From the NCBI GenBank assembly GCA_039588215.1, contig JBDHAD010000011.1:7463-71462 (forward strand): 64,000 nt of DNA, read 5' to 3'. Positions 41,998 to 51,267 of this stretch are shown piece by piece; positions within the stretch are counted from its first letter, which is position 1; each line of letters opens with the position of its first letter. This DNA comes from JBDHAC01 sp039588215. Its GTDB lineage: Bacteria > Gemmatimonadota > Gemmatimonadetes > Palauibacterales > Palauibacteraceae. The position numbers and the translations under genes are program-made. The notes beneath the pieces were generated by a model. The model was not told the origin of the DNA. It did not search any database and saw nothing but the letters and a program-made list of their open reading frames with translations.

Positions 41998-44091
41998 GTG
42001 AGCGACACCATGACTAATCCGGAAATCGCGGAAGAGCGCCGTGACAAAATGTCCAGCCCGACCCCCGCCGGCCCGGATTTGGACGAGTTGTCGGTCAACA
42101 CCATACGGACGCTGGCCATGGACGCGGTTCAGCAAGCGGGCTCCGGCCACCCGGGCACCGCGATGGCTCTGGCACCCGTCGCATACACCCTCTGGATGCG
42201 CCACATGCGGTACAGTCCGGAAAACCCCCGTTGGTTCGACCGCGACCGTTTCGTGCTCTCGGCCGGTCACGCCGCCATCCTCCAGTACGCGCTCCTGCAC
42301 CTGACCGGATACGACCTCCCCCTGGAGGAGCTGCAACGATTCCGTCAATCGGGCAGCATCACGCCCGGCCACCCGGAGAACTTCCTCACGCCGGGAATCG
42401 AGACCACGACGGGCCCGCTTGGGCAGGGAGTAATGAACTCGGTCGGAATGGCGATCGCCGAGGCACATCTCGCGAAGCTGTTCAACCGCTCTGGACATGA
42501 GATCGTCGATCATCACACGTACGTCATCTGCGGCGACGGGGATGTGATGGAGGGAGCCTGTCACGAGGCCGCCTCCGTCGCAGGCCACCTCGGGTTGGGG
42601 AAGCTCACGTGGGTGTACGACGACAACCACATCACGATCGACGGCGACACGGGGCTCACGTTCTCCGAGGATGTGGCGCACCGCTTCTCGGCCTACGGGT
42701 GGCACATACAGAACGTGGGAGATCGGGCAAACGACCTGGACGCGCTCGATCACGCGATCGCGGACGCGCGGGCGGAGAGGACACGCCCCTCGTTGATCAT
42801 CCTCCGCACTCACATTGGGTACGGTGCGCCGGGCAAGCAGGACACCGCATCGGCGCACGGCGAGCCGCTGGGTGAGGAAGAGATCGTTCTCGCGAAGCGA
42901 TTCTACGGTTGGCCCGAGGACGCGAAGTTCCACGTGCCCGAGGAGGTTCGCGATCATATGCGGGGACGGGTGGCGCGTGGCCGGGAGCTCGACGCCGATT
43001 GGAGTCGTCGCTTCGAGGCCTACCGGACAGAGTTCCCCGTGCTGGCGGCCGAGCTCGAAGCGCGCCTGGAAGGGACGCCTCCCGAGGGGTGGGACGCGCG
43101 CATCCCGAGCTTCGAGCCCGAGGACGGCCCGATCGCGACCCGCGCGGCCTCCGGAAAGGCGCTCAACGGCATCGCGCCGAGCATACCGTGGCTCATGGGT
43201 GGCTCGGCCGACCTGACAGGCTCCAACAAGACCTGGATCCAAGCCTCGACAGCGTTCTCAAAAGAGGATCCCTCGGGCCGGAACCTGCACTGGGGGGTTC
43301 GAGAGCACGTCATGTGCTCCGCATCCAATGGCATGGCGCTCCACGGTGGCATCCGCCCGTTCGCGGCCACGTTCTTCATCTTCAGCGATTACGCGCGGCC
43401 CGCCATACGGCTCGCCGCGCTGATGAAGTTGCCGGTGATCTACGTGCTCACGCACGATTCGATCGGCCTCGGGGGTGACGGCCCGACGCACCAGCCGGTC
43501 GAGCACCTGGCGTCGTTTCGTGCGATGCCCGGGCTGCAGATCATCCGGCCGGCGGATGCAAACGAAGTCGCGGAAGCCTGGCGCGTCGCGATCGAGCGGA
43601 CCGAGGGTCCCACAATGCTCGTCCTGAGCCGCCAGAAGATCCCCATCTCGGACCGCGAACAACTCGGGGACGCGCGCGGGCTGCGTCGGGGTGCCTACAT
43701 CCTGTCGGGGGAGACCGGAGACACCCCCGACGTCATCCTTATTGCCACCGGGTCCGAAGTGCACCTGGCTCTCGAAGCGCAAGAGAGACTGGCCGCAGAG
43801 GGCGTCTCGGCGCGCGTGGTGAGCTTCCCCTCGTGGGAACTGTTTCGAGAGCAGTCGCAGGCCTACCGCGATGAGGTGCTTCCACCCGGTGTGCGTGCAC
43901 GCCTGGCGATCGAGGCAGGTGCCCCTCTCGGCTGGGCCGAATGGACCGGGGATGCAGGGGAGGTCCTGGCTATCGACCGATTTGGCGCCAGCGGCTCATC
44001 GAACGACAACTACAGGAGCTACGGACTCACTTCCGAGCGCCTCGCCGATCGCGCCCTTCGTCTCGTCGGACGCGAACCCGTCGGCGGCTGA
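41998..44091 (+). CDS. tkt: Transketolase
   Basis: TPP enzyme that moves two-carbon units between sugar phosphates. The 697-residue protein has GSGHPGTAMAL, the TPP motif CGDGDVMEGACHEAASVAGH, the DDNHITIDGDT segment, the catalytic Glu region GVREHVMCSASNGM and the THDSIGLGGDGPTHQPVEHLA helix. The start at GTG 41998 has an AGAGG ribosome-binding site five bases upstream; ATG at 42010 or 42049 is possible and would still keep the conserved start. It is followed by rpiB with a 7-base gap. Confidence 0.96.
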   Translation: MSDTMTNPEIAEERRDKMSSPTPAGPDLDELSVNTIRTLAMDAVQQAGSGHPGTAMALAPVAYTLWMRHMRYSPENPRWFDRDRFVLSAGHAAILQYALLHLTGYDLPLEELQRFRQSGSITPGHPENFLTPGIETTTGPLGQGVMNSVGMAIAEAHLAKLFNRSGHEIVDHHTYVICGDGDVMEGACHEAASVAGHLGLGKLTWVYDDNHITIDGDTGLTFSEDVAHRFSAYGWHIQNVGDRANDLDALDHAIADARAERTRPSLIILRTHIGYGAPGKQDTASAHGEPLGEEEIVLAKRFYGWPEDAKFHVPEEVRDHMRGRVARGRELDADWSRRFEAYRTEFPVLAAELEARLEGTPPEGWDARIPSFEPEDGPIATRAASGKALNGIAPSIPWLMGGSADLTGSNKTWIQASTAFSKEDPSGRNLHWGVREHVMCSASNGMALHGGIRPFAATFFIFSDYARPAIRLAALMKLPVIYVLTHDSIGLGGDGPTHQPVEHLASFRAMPGLQIIRPADANEVAEAWRVAIERTEGPTMLVLSRQKIPISDREQLGDARGLRRGAYILSGETGDTPDVILIATGSEVHLALEAQERLAAEGVSARVVSFPSWELFREQSQAYRDEVLPPGVRARLAIEAGAPLGWAEWTGDAGEVLAIDRFGASGSSNDNYRSYGLTSERLADRALRLVGREPVGG

Positions 44092-44098
44092 TAGCGAC

Positions 44099-44578
44099 AT
44101 GCGTATTGCGATCGCCGCCGATCACGCCGGCTTCGAGTACAAACAGTTGATCGCCGGGCAGTTGCGCGCCGCCGGACACGACGTAGCCGACCATGGCACG
44201 CACGGTCCCGAATCGGTGGACTATCCCGACTACGCCGCCCTGGTGGCCGAGGCGGTGAGCCAGGGGGTGGCCGAGCGGGGGATCCTCGTTTGTGGAAGTG
44301 CGGTCGGCGTCTGCGTAACGGCGAACAAGTTCCCCGCCGTCCGTGCGGCTGTCTGCCACGATACGTACTCCGCACGCCAGGGGGTCGAACACGACGACAT
44401 GAACGTGCTCTGTCTGGGTGAGCGCGTGATCGGGATCGAGGTCGCGCGCGAGGTAGTCCGCGCTTTTCTCGGCGCACGTTTCAGCGACGAGCCTCGCCAC
44501 GCAAGACGTCTCGAGAAGGTTCGCTCGCTCGAACGACGCTTCCTCAAACCACCTGAAAGCGCGGAGGAACATCGATGA
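44099..44578 (+). CDS. rpiB: Ribose-5-phosphate isomerase B
   Basis: Interconverts ribose-5-phosphate and ribulose-5-phosphate. The 159-residue protein has the RpiB start MRIAIAADHAGFEYKQ, the ESVDYPDYA segment, VCGSAVGVCVTANK with the active cysteine and anion-hole residues, and the HDTYSARQGVEHDDMNVL stretch. The start at 44099 gives the family-typical N-terminus just after the tkt stop. The end overlaps tal as ATGA. Confidence 0.96.
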   Translation: MRIAIAADHAGFEYKQLIAGQLRAAGHDVADHGTHGPESVDYPDYAALVAEAVSQGVAERGILVCGSAVGVCVTANKFPAVRAAVCHDTYSARQGVEHDDMNVLCLGERVIGIEVAREVVRAFLGARFSDEPRHARRLEKVRSLERRFLKPPESAEEHR

Positions 44579-45720
44579 ACCCGCTTCTTCGGCTGCACGA
44601 ATACGGGCAGAGCTTCTGGCTCGACAACCTCACGCGCGAGATGATCCAGAATGGCGAGCTCGAGCGTCGAATCACCGATGAAGGGCTGCGGGGGATCACG
44701 TCCAACCCGGCGATCTTCAACAAGGCGATCTCGGGTGGAGAGGAATACGACGAGGACATCGGTCGATTCGCCGCACAAGATCTTTCTGTCGAGGCGATCT
44801 ACGAGCGACTGACCGTCGCCGATGTGGGTGCCGCGTGCGACCAGCTGCGACCGGTCTTCGAGGCGTCGGGAGGCGGAGACGGGTATGTGAGTCTCGAGGT
44901 ATCGCCGCATCTGGCACACCAAACGGACGCGACGCTCGATGAGGCATGCCGGCTGTACGGTGAGGTCGACCGCCCAAACGTCCTCATCAAGATCCCGGGC
45001 ACACCGGCGGGCGTGCCCGCAATCCGCAGAGCACTGGTGGCTGGCGTGAACATTAACGTCACGCTCCTGTTCGGTATCGATGCGTACGAAGCCGTGGCTG
45101 AAGCCTATCTGGGGGCGTTGGAGGAGCGGCTCACCGCCGGCCACCGAGTCGATGACATGGCCTCCGTGGCCAGCTTCTTCCTGAGTCGGATAGACACTCT
45201 CACCGACAAGCAGCTCGAGGAGCTTCGCGATCGGCCGGGGGCCGAAGACACCACCATCGACGCGTTGTTGGGACAAGCCGCAGTGGCGAATGCAAAGCTC
45301 GCCTACCGGAGCTTCATGAAGATTCTGGAGAGCGATCGTTGGCGGCGGCTCGCGGACGCCGGCGCCCGACCCCAGCGCATGTTGTGGGCAAGCACGAGCA
45401 CGAAGAACCCCGCGTATCGAGACGTAAAATACGTCGAGCCGCTAATTGGTCCGCACACGATCAACACAATGCCCGAGAGCACCATCTCGGCCTTCGAGGA
45501 CCACGGTCGCGTCGCCGATACGGTGGCATCGGGGATGGATGAGGCGGCCCAGACGATGGCCGGTCTGAAACGGGCGGGCATCGATTTCAAGGCCGTGACG
45601 CGACAGCTCCTTGACGAAGGCGTGTCGAAGTTCATCCTCCCGTACGACGCCTTGCTGGAGAACCTCGCGCAGCGGCGCGATGCCCTGCTGGCCGGTAGTG
45701 GGATCGAGACGGGTCACTGA
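44575..45720 (+). CDS. tal: Transaldolase
   Basis: Moves a dihydroxyacetone unit in the non-oxidative pentose phosphate pathway. The 381-residue protein has YGQSFWLDNLTR, GITSNPAIFNKAI, the Schiff-base lysine in NVLIKIPGT at about residue 140, NINVTLLFG, and ASTSTKNPAYRD. Length and motifs are those of the longer transaldolase subfamily found in actinobacteria and relatives, about 370 residues. ATG at 44575 overlaps the rpiB stop. Confidence 0.96.
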   Translation: MNPLLRLHEYGQSFWLDNLTREMIQNGELERRITDEGLRGITSNPAIFNKAISGGEEYDEDIGRFAAQDLSVEAIYERLTVADVGAACDQLRPVFEASGGGDGYVSLEVSPHLAHQTDATLDEACRLYGEVDRPNVLIKIPGTPAGVPAIRRALVAGVNINVTLLFGIDAYEAVAEAYLGALEERLTAGHRVDDMASVASFFLSRIDTLTDKQLEELRDRPGAEDTTIDALLGQAAVANAKLAYRSFMKILESDRWRRLADAGARPQRMLWASTSTKNPAYRDVKYVEPLIGPHTINTMPESTISAFEDHGRVADTVASGMDEAAQTMAGLKRAGIDFKAVTRQLLDEGVSKFILPYDALLENLAQRRDALLAGSGIETGH

Positions 45721-45726
45721 TAAACT

Positions 45727-45745
45727 CGCGCGCGGCGCTCGCGCG
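45727..45745 (+). terminator. GC hairpin after tal
   Basis: CGCGCG and CGCGCG pair around a 7-base loop, starting six bases after the tal stop codon. A short GGGGTCTT follows. It may attenuate or process the transcript before pgl, 80 bases further on. Confidence 0.25.
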
Positions 45746-45824
45746 GGGTCTTGCTACCGGTGCCCCGCGGGTAGGTCTTCAGGGTCGAGTATCCGAATCG
45801 CCGACGCCAGCCTGACGAACAGCG

Positions 45825-46574
45825 ATGTCTGAGCCAGATACCCCCGTCACCGATCAGACCCGGACCGTCTCGCCGACGATGGCCGGCGGGGGCTACCAGA
45901 TCGTGACCCGCCCGGAATCGTTCGCCGCCACGGCCGCCGCTTTCATCGGTCACAAGCTTCGCGCGATGAGCGAGCTGGAGACCATTTCCGTCGCGCTGTC
46001 CGGCGGGTCCACGCCGGGTCCGGTCTACGAGCGGCTGGCAATGGAGCCCGAGCTACCCTGGCCGCGGGTGCGAATCTTCTTCGCGGATGAGCGAGCCGTT
46101 CCCCCGGACCATCCGGCGAGCAACTACAAGCTCGCCGCCGATACGCTTCTGGCCCGGGTCCCGGTCAACGCGGAGTGGGTGCACCGGATGGAAGCTGAAC
46201 GACCCGACATCGATGTGGCGGCTGCAGCGTACGATCGACTGCTGCCATCGCGCTTGGACCTGCTGATCCTGGGCATCGGTGAGGATGGGCACACCGCCTC
46301 GCTCTTCCCCGACGAGCCAGCCCTCTCCGAAAGAACGCGGCGCGTGCTTCCTGCGCGCGCCCCGAGCGAACCCGCTCAGCGAATGACCATCACCCCCCCG
46401 GTCATTCAGCTGGCCCGGCTGGTCATCCTGCTCGCGAGTGGCCCGTCTAAGGCCGGAGCGGTTCGCAGGGCCTTCGCCGAAAGCGCGCGGCCCAGCCGAT
46501 GTCCCGCACGTCTGGCTAGACGCGGCGTGTGGATCCTGGATCGGGATGCGATCGCCCAACTGCCGAACAGGTAA
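45825..46574 (+). CDS. pgl: 6-phosphogluconolactonase
   Basis: Hydrolyses 6-phosphogluconolactone in the oxidative pentose phosphate branch. The 249-residue protein has VALSGGSTPGPVYERLA, the FFADERAVPPDHPASN active region, and LLILGIGEDGHTASLFPDEPAL. A short basic patch near residue 220 (SRCPARLARRGVWILD) ends with a family-typical C-terminus. The ATG at 45825 is one possible start; a second ATG 18 codons in would still leave the fold intact. zwf and gnd are not in the window. It converges on dnaJ. Confidence 0.93.
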   Translation: MSEPDTPVTDQTRTVSPTMAGGGYQIVTRPESFAATAAAFIGHKLRAMSELETISVALSGGSTPGPVYERLAMEPELPWPRVRIFFADERAVPPDHPASNYKLAADTLLARVPVNAEWVHRMEAERPDIDVAAAAYDRLLPSRLDLLILGIGEDGHTASLFPDEPALSERTRRVLPARAPSEPAQRMTITPPVIQLARLVILLASGPSKAGAVRRAFAESARPSRCPARLARRGVWILDRDAIAQLPNR

Positions 46575-46610
46575 CGAGCCGCTCGACTCCGGCGCGCAGC
46601 CAGGCTCGAG

Positions 46611-47747
46611 TCAGGCGGTGAAAGCCGCTTTCACGCGCTCCCAGAACCCGGGGTCGTCGGTACGCGGCTCGGGCGGCTCCGACTCCACATCCGCGAGCGT
46701 CTCCAGGGCTGTCCGTTGGTCGGAGCTCAAGTCGGTAGGAGTCCACACCAACACGCGTACGAGCTGATCGCCGCGCCCGTTGCTTCTCAGATGCGGCATC
46801 CCCCTCGCGCGCATCCGTAATAGCTGGCCGCTCTGGATTCCGGCCGGGATCGTGAGCTCGGCCTCTCCATCGATCGTGGGGACCTTGAGCTCGGCGCCGA
46901 GCGCCGCCTGGCTGAACGTAACGGGCAGGTCCGAGACGAGGTCATCGCCCCGTCGCTGAAACCGCTCGTCGGGCTCGACATCGACGCGTACGATGATGTC
47001 CCCCGGCGGCCCGCCGCGGACCCCGTGGTTCCCTCGCCCGCGCAGCTTCAGGTAATCCTCGGAAGAGATACCGGCCGGGATGTCGATCTTGATCTTCTTT
47101 TCTCGACGAACGCGACCAGCCGCTTCGCACGCCTCGCACGGCCGCTCGATCCGGGATCCCTCCCCATGGCACTCCGGACAGGGCCGCACGCTCACAAACT
47201 GACCCAGCATGGATCTCTGAACCTGCCGGACCTCGCCCGTCCCCTGGCAGGTGGAGCAGGTACGGACTGCTGTGCCGGGTTCCGCGCCCTTCCCTTGGCA
47301 CCGCTCGCAAGTCTGCATGATCGGAACCCGGATCGTCCGCTGGACCCCAGTCGCCGCCTCGGCGAGCGCGACATTCACCGAGACCTTCAGACTGCTGCCG
47401 CGACGCGGCTCAGACCGGGCTCGCTGTCCGCCAAACATGTCGCCCAGGCCACCGACGCCGAACTCCCGCATGAACACTTCGAGGGCATCGGCGAACCCAC
47501 CGAAGCCGCCGAAGGGGGCTCCGCCGGGGCGGACACCCGCTTCCCCGTAGCGGTCATAGCGAGCCCGTTTCTCCGGATCGCGCAGCACCTCGTACGCCTG
47601 CGTGACCTCCCTGAATCGGTCCTCCGCGTCGGTCTCCGCGTTGCGGTCGGGGTGATACCGCATCGCTAGCTGACGGTACGCCTTCTTGATGGCCTCGGCG
47701 TCCGCGTCGCGGGCAACCCCCAAGGTCTCGTAGTAGTCCGTCCCCAT
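46611..47747 (-). CDS. dnaJ: Chaperone protein DnaJ
   Basis: Co-chaperone that delivers substrates to DnaK and stimulates its ATPase. The 378-residue type I protein has an N-terminal J domain with YHPDRN at residues 31-36, a Gly/Phe-rich linker, and four zinc-finger repeats: CERCQGKG, CSTCQGTG, CPECHGEG and CEACEAAG. Two C-terminal substrate-binding beta domains follow. The fourth repeat keeps its cysteines but has lost the usual CxxCxGxG glycine. ATG at 47747 has an AGGGCGA ribosome-binding site. hrcA lies 55 bases upstream; no grpE or dnaK is in between. Confidence 0.96.
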   Translation of the reverse strand: MGTDYYETLGVARDADAEAIKKAYRQLAMRYHPDRNAETDAEDRFREVTQAYEVLRDPEKRARYDRYGEAGVRPGGAPFGGFGGFADALEVFMREFGVGGLGDMFGGQRARSEPRRGSSLKVSVNVALAEAATGVQRTIRVPIMQTCERCQGKGAEPGTAVRTCSTCQGTGEVRQVQRSMLGQFVSVRPCPECHGEGSRIERPCEACEAAGRVRREKKIKIDIPAGISSEDYLKLRGRGNHGVRGGPPGDIIVRVDVEPDERFQRRGDDLVSDLPVTFSQAALGAELKVPTIDGEAELTIPAGIQSGQLLRMRARGMPHLRSNGRGDQLVRVLVWTPTDLSSDQRTALETLADVESEPPEPRTDDPGFWERVKAAFTA

Positions 47748-47802
47748 CTATCGCCCTGACTCCTCGCCGTTCAGACGCGCTCTATCCGATTGGAGGTCTC
47801 GG

Positions 47803-48849
47803 TCATGGCCGCACGAGCTTCGAGACCAACGCGGATGTACAATCGACGATCGCTACCACTCTGTCGTAGGGCATCCGAGTCGGTCCGATCACCCCGACTG
47901 TCCCCTGCAGGCTCCCCACCGAGTAGTTGGCCGTGACGATGGTGAGCTCCTCCAACTCGGGCTGCCCGTGCTCGGTCCCGATCGTGACTTGTGGGCCTTC
48001 CGCTTCTTCCCGTTCACCGAGCACGGAAGCGAGCAACTCCCTGCGCTCCGTCAGCGCGATTAGAGCTCGGAGCCTCTCTCCAGTGACGAATTCCGGCTGT
48101 TCGGCCAGGGCCGCCGTGCTCCCCAAATGCAGCTGACGCTCCTTGAGGGCCCACTCGAAGATCTCGGGGCCGCTCTGCACGAAGATGTTGACCAGATCCT
48201 CCGCTGTTCGGTCGTCGAACGTGAGGTCGCGCAGACGTTCACCGAGCGACTCCTGGATCTCATGCAGCGTGCTTCCCGAGAGGCGCTCGTTCAGCGCCCT
48301 GGCCACAGACTCCAGCGTCGGCCGTGGGACCGATGAAGGCAGGTCCACATACACCGTACGTACGACACCTGACTCCAGAGTCAGGACCATGAGCGCCTTC
48401 TCCGACGCCACCCGAACGAGCTCGAGCCGCTGCAGGGTCGCTGACGCCAGCATTGGCCCTACCGCGAGTCCCAGCTCACCTGTCAAAAGGCTCAGGACCC
48501 GGGCCGCTCGGGCGATGAGCTGTTCCACCGCTGAGACCTGCGCGGATGTAAGCTCTTTCTCGATCTTGGCTCGTTGCCGGGACGGTACATGCGTATGCCC
48601 CATCAAGGCATCGACGTAATACCGATACGCCAGGTCGGTCGGCATCCGGCCCGCAGACGTGTGCGGGTGTGCCAGAAAGCCCTTCACTTCGAGGTCGGCC
48701 ATGGTGTTGCGGACCGTGGCTGGGGACACGCCCAGGCTGTACTCCCGCGCGAGCCGCCGCGAGCCCGCGGGCGCTGCGGTGCGGACGTAGGAGTCTATGA
48801 CGGCCACCAGAACCGCTTTCTCTCTTTCCGTCAGCTTGGGGGTCGCCAT
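47803..48849 (-). CDS. hrcA: Heat-inducible transcription repressor HrcA
   Basis: Represses heat-shock operons by binding CIRCE elements, with activity tuned by GroEL. The 348-residue protein has an N-terminal winged helix (LTEREKAVLVAVIDSYVR, then GVSPATVRNTMADLEVKGFL, then PHTSAGRMPTDLAYRYYVD) and the large C-terminal GAF-like dimerisation domain ending GPTRMPYDRVVAIVD. I use the ATG at 48849, seven bases after hemW; a GTG eight codons upstream overlaps hemW. No CIRCE-like inverted repeat is seen nearby. Confidence 0.94.
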   Translation of the reverse strand: MATPKLTEREKAVLVAVIDSYVRTAAPAGSRRLAREYSLGVSPATVRNTMADLEVKGFLAHPHTSAGRMPTDLAYRYYVDALMGHTHVPSRQRAKIEKELTSAQVSAVEQLIARAARVLSLLTGELGLAVGPMLASATLQRLELVRVASEKALMVLTLESGVVRTVYVDLPSSVPRPTLESVARALNERLSGSTLHEIQESLGERLRDLTFDDRTAEDLVNIFVQSGPEIFEWALKERQLHLGSTAALAEQPEFVTGERLRALIALTERRELLASVLGEREEAEGPQVTIGTEHGQPELEELTIVTANYSVGSLQGTVGVIGPTRMPYDRVVAIVDCTSALVSKLVRP

Positions 48850-48856
48850 CGTCGAT

Positions 48857-50092
48857 TCAGTCCCTATTCTCACCGCTGGACGCGATCTCCGCCACGATGG
48901 CGTCGAGTCGCAACCAACCTTCGGCCGTGGCTACGATTCGCCCGTGTCGCCGCTCGAGCCAACCAGCCCGGACCCAGCGGTCGCGCGCGATCTTGACCGC
49001 TGGCCGTGCCCAAACAGGGTCCCCGTCCGGGAGCCCGCTCCGCGTGCGCAGGGACAGCCACAGCCGCTCCAGCTCGCGCGCCTCACCCGTCAGGCGCTCC
49101 CACCCCATCGTGACCGGGCTACCGTCACGGATCGCCCCACGATACGCATCCCAGCGAAACACGTTCCACGACCGGATCGGTGGGAGGAAGCTGTGCGCTG
49201 AAGGCCCGATACCAAGATAGGCGGCGCCATTCCAGTACTGCCAGTTGTGAACGGACTCCTCCCCCGGCCTGGCGAAGTTCGAGATCTCGTAATGGGAGAA
49301 GCCGGCCCGACGCAAGCTGGAAGCCAGCTTGGCGTACTCCATCGCATAACGGCCGGGGTTCGGGGACCGGATCCGCCCCAGCTCGATCCACCGATGCAGA
49401 GGGGTGCGCTTCTCGACGGTCAACCCGTACGCACTGACGTGCCCAACTCCGCTGGCGAGGACACCCTCGATCTCAGCCGGCCAGTCTCTCGACACAACCG
49501 CAGGCAGCCCGAACATCAGGTCCGAGCTGATGTGCTCGAATCCCACGTCCGCGGCTGTTCGCAGAGCGCGTACCGCGCCACTCCCGTCATGCAGACGCCC
49601 GAGCCATCGCAAGACGCGGTCGTCGAGGGACTGTACGCCGAGGCTTAGCCGGTTGACGCCGGCCTCCCGCCAGGCCTCCGCTGTCTCGCGGTCGAACGAT
49701 GCGGGATTCGCTTCGGCCGTCCACTCCAGGGCCTCTGGATCGACCCTGAACCAGCGCCCCAGGAGGCGAGAGAGGGCTGCCATCCCATCCGACCCGAGCA
49801 GCGAAGGGGTTCCACCACCGACGAATATCGTGTCGAGCCGCAGTGGGGAATCCCAACCCGCGTTCGTGAACCATTCCTCCAACTCCGACTCGAGGCACTC
49901 GATCCATTCGAGGATCGGAGCGCGCCGCGCACGCTTCACAGAGAAATCACAGTAGTGACAGCGGTGCCGGCAGAACGGGAAATGGATGTATAGGCTCCGA
50001 GGGGGGGACGGCTTGCCGAGGGCCGGAGGCGCCGTGCCTGAGCTTTGCGGCTTCCCGAGCGGCGGTATTCGAGTCGCTTGGCCGATCGTCAC
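48857..50092 (-). CDS. hemW: Radical SAM protein HemW
   Basis: The 411-residue protein has the radical SAM cluster motif HFPFCRHRCHYCDF (CxxxCxxC) at about residue 38, then GGGTPSLL, NRLSLGVQS and HYEISNFARPG, which are the HemW pattern. HemW is a heme chaperone, not the coproporphyrinogen oxidase HemN. An N-terminal proline-rich stretch of about 30 residues is unusual. GTG at 50092 overlaps the dprA stop (GTGA). It lies in the dprA-hemW-hrcA-dnaJ run. Confidence 0.9.
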   Translation of the reverse strand: MTIGQATRIPPLGKPQSSGTAPPALGKPSPPRSLYIHFPFCRHRCHYCDFSVKRARRAPILEWIECLESELEEWFTNAGWDSPLRLDTIFVGGGTPSLLGSDGMAALSRLLGRWFRVDPEALEWTAEANPASFDRETAEAWREAGVNRLSLGVQSLDDRVLRWLGRLHDGSGAVRALRTAADVGFEHISSDLMFGLPAVVSRDWPAEIEGVLASGVGHVSAYGLTVEKRTPLHRWIELGRIRSPNPGRYAMEYAKLASSLRRAGFSHYEISNFARPGEESVHNWQYWNGAAYLGIGPSAHSFLPPIRSWNVFRWDAYRGAIRDGSPVTMGWERLTGEARELERLWLSLRTRSGLPDGDPVWARPAVKIARDRWVRAGWLERRHGRIVATAEGWLRLDAIVAEIASSGENRD

Positions 50093-51267
50093 GCGAATCC
50101 GATGTGGCTCGCCGGCCGTTGCCCGCTAGCCTGCGAGCGCTCGAATCGTCCGCCGGGCCTGCTGACCAGCCAACCATCCAACTCCAACCGGCTGATCAGG
50201 GCAAGCGCCGCGCCCGGATCGAGAGCGGCGCTCGCGGCAAGCTCGTCCACCCCGCAGGCGCCACCTTCGAGCCGCTGCACGATGCGCCTCGCAGAAGGCC
50301 CCAGTCCTGCAGCGGCGACAGCTCCGACGGTCGTGTCCCCCGAGCGCCCGGGCCGGGGGCAGCCGAGCGCCTCAAGGACGTCATCGGCGCTGGTCGCCAG
50401 ACCCGCTCCGTCGCGGAGCAACTCGTGGACGCCGACGCTCACGTCCGGGCCGACCGGGCCGGGTACCGCAAACACCTCACGGCCGAGGTCGAGCGCGTGT
50501 CCCGCGGTGTTGAGTGCGCCGCTGCGGCGACCCGCCTGCACGACGATCACCGCCTCCGCGAGTGCCGCGATGATCCGATTGCGCCGTGGAAAGCAACCGG
50601 CCGCCGGCGGTTGCGACGGAGGGAACTCGCTCACGAGGATGCCGCGGGCGCGCATCTGACGATACAGAGCGCGATTCTCGGCTGGGAACTCGTAGTCCAG
50701 CCCGGATCCGAGGACACCGATCGATCCCCCACCCGTGTCCAACGCGGCCCGGTGGGCCACCGCATCGATGCCGCGAGCCATCCCGCTGACCACCATCCAA
50801 CCCTGCTTGGCGAGCCCGGCAGCGATCCGCTCGGCCAGGGCGCAGCCGTATGGGGTGGCGGAGCGCGTTCCAACGATGGCAACGCAGCGCGGCCCGGTCA
50901 GGGGGCGGGAACCGTGAGTGAAGAGGACGGAGGGGGGATCTGGCAAGTGCATCAGCGAGGGTGGGTAATCCGGCGTCCCGTACGTCAGCATTTGAATCCC
51001 GCGCCGCGAGAGCTCGCGGAGAACGTTGGAGTCAGCGGGGGTCAACGACGCGAGGGCATCCGCCACGCGACGCGGCACACGTAGGCCCTTGAACCCCTCC
51101 GATTCCGTGCATGGCGGATTGCGGAGCACCTTGACGACCGCGCGCGCCGACCCGTGTCGATCGATGAGATGACGGATCGTCTTGGGACCGAGACCAGGTA
51201 CCCGAAACAGCGCCAGGGCCGAGCGCGCTTCGAGCGAGGCGTCGGCTTCAGCGGCCCAGACCGTCAC
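50089..51267 (-). CDS. dprA: DNA-processing protein DprA
   Basis: Loads RecA on incoming single-stranded DNA during natural transformation. The 392-residue protein has a helical N-terminal domain with a GLGPKTI helix-hairpin-helix, the Rossmann-like core with IVGTRSATPYGCAL, VSGMARGIDAVAH, LGSGLDYEFPAEN and FPRRNRIIAALAEAV, and a C-terminal winged-helix-like region (about 320-385). GTG at 51267 overlaps the obgE stop (GTGA) with GAGGGG eight bases upstream; a GTG three codons earlier has its ribosome-binding site too close. Competence is not shown by one gene alone. Confidence 0.94.
   Translation of the reverse strand: MTVWAAEADASLEARSALALFRVPGLGPKTIRHLIDRHGSARAVVKVLRNPPCTESEGFKGLRVPRRVADALASLTPADSNVLRELSRRGIQMLTYGTPDYPPSLMHLPDPPSVLFTHGSRPLTGPRCVAIVGTRSATPYGCALAERIAAGLAKQGWMVVSGMARGIDAVAHRAALDTGGGSIGVLGSGLDYEFPAENRALYRQMRARGILVSEFPPSQPPAAGCFPRRNRIIAALAEAVIVVQAGRRSGALNTAGHALDLGREVFAVPGPVGPDVSVGVHELLRDGAGLATSADDVLEALGCPRPGRSGDTTVGAVAAAGLGPSARRIVQRLEGGACGVDELAASAALDPGAALALISRLELDGWLVSRPGGRFERSQASGQRPASHIGFA

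Noticed and set aside
45951..45965. Half-sites similar to the Rex operator in other places, for example TCACAA near 45953 and TTGTGA near 49245
   Set aside because: None has the inverted partner at the required spacing. Only the rex site is a full operator.
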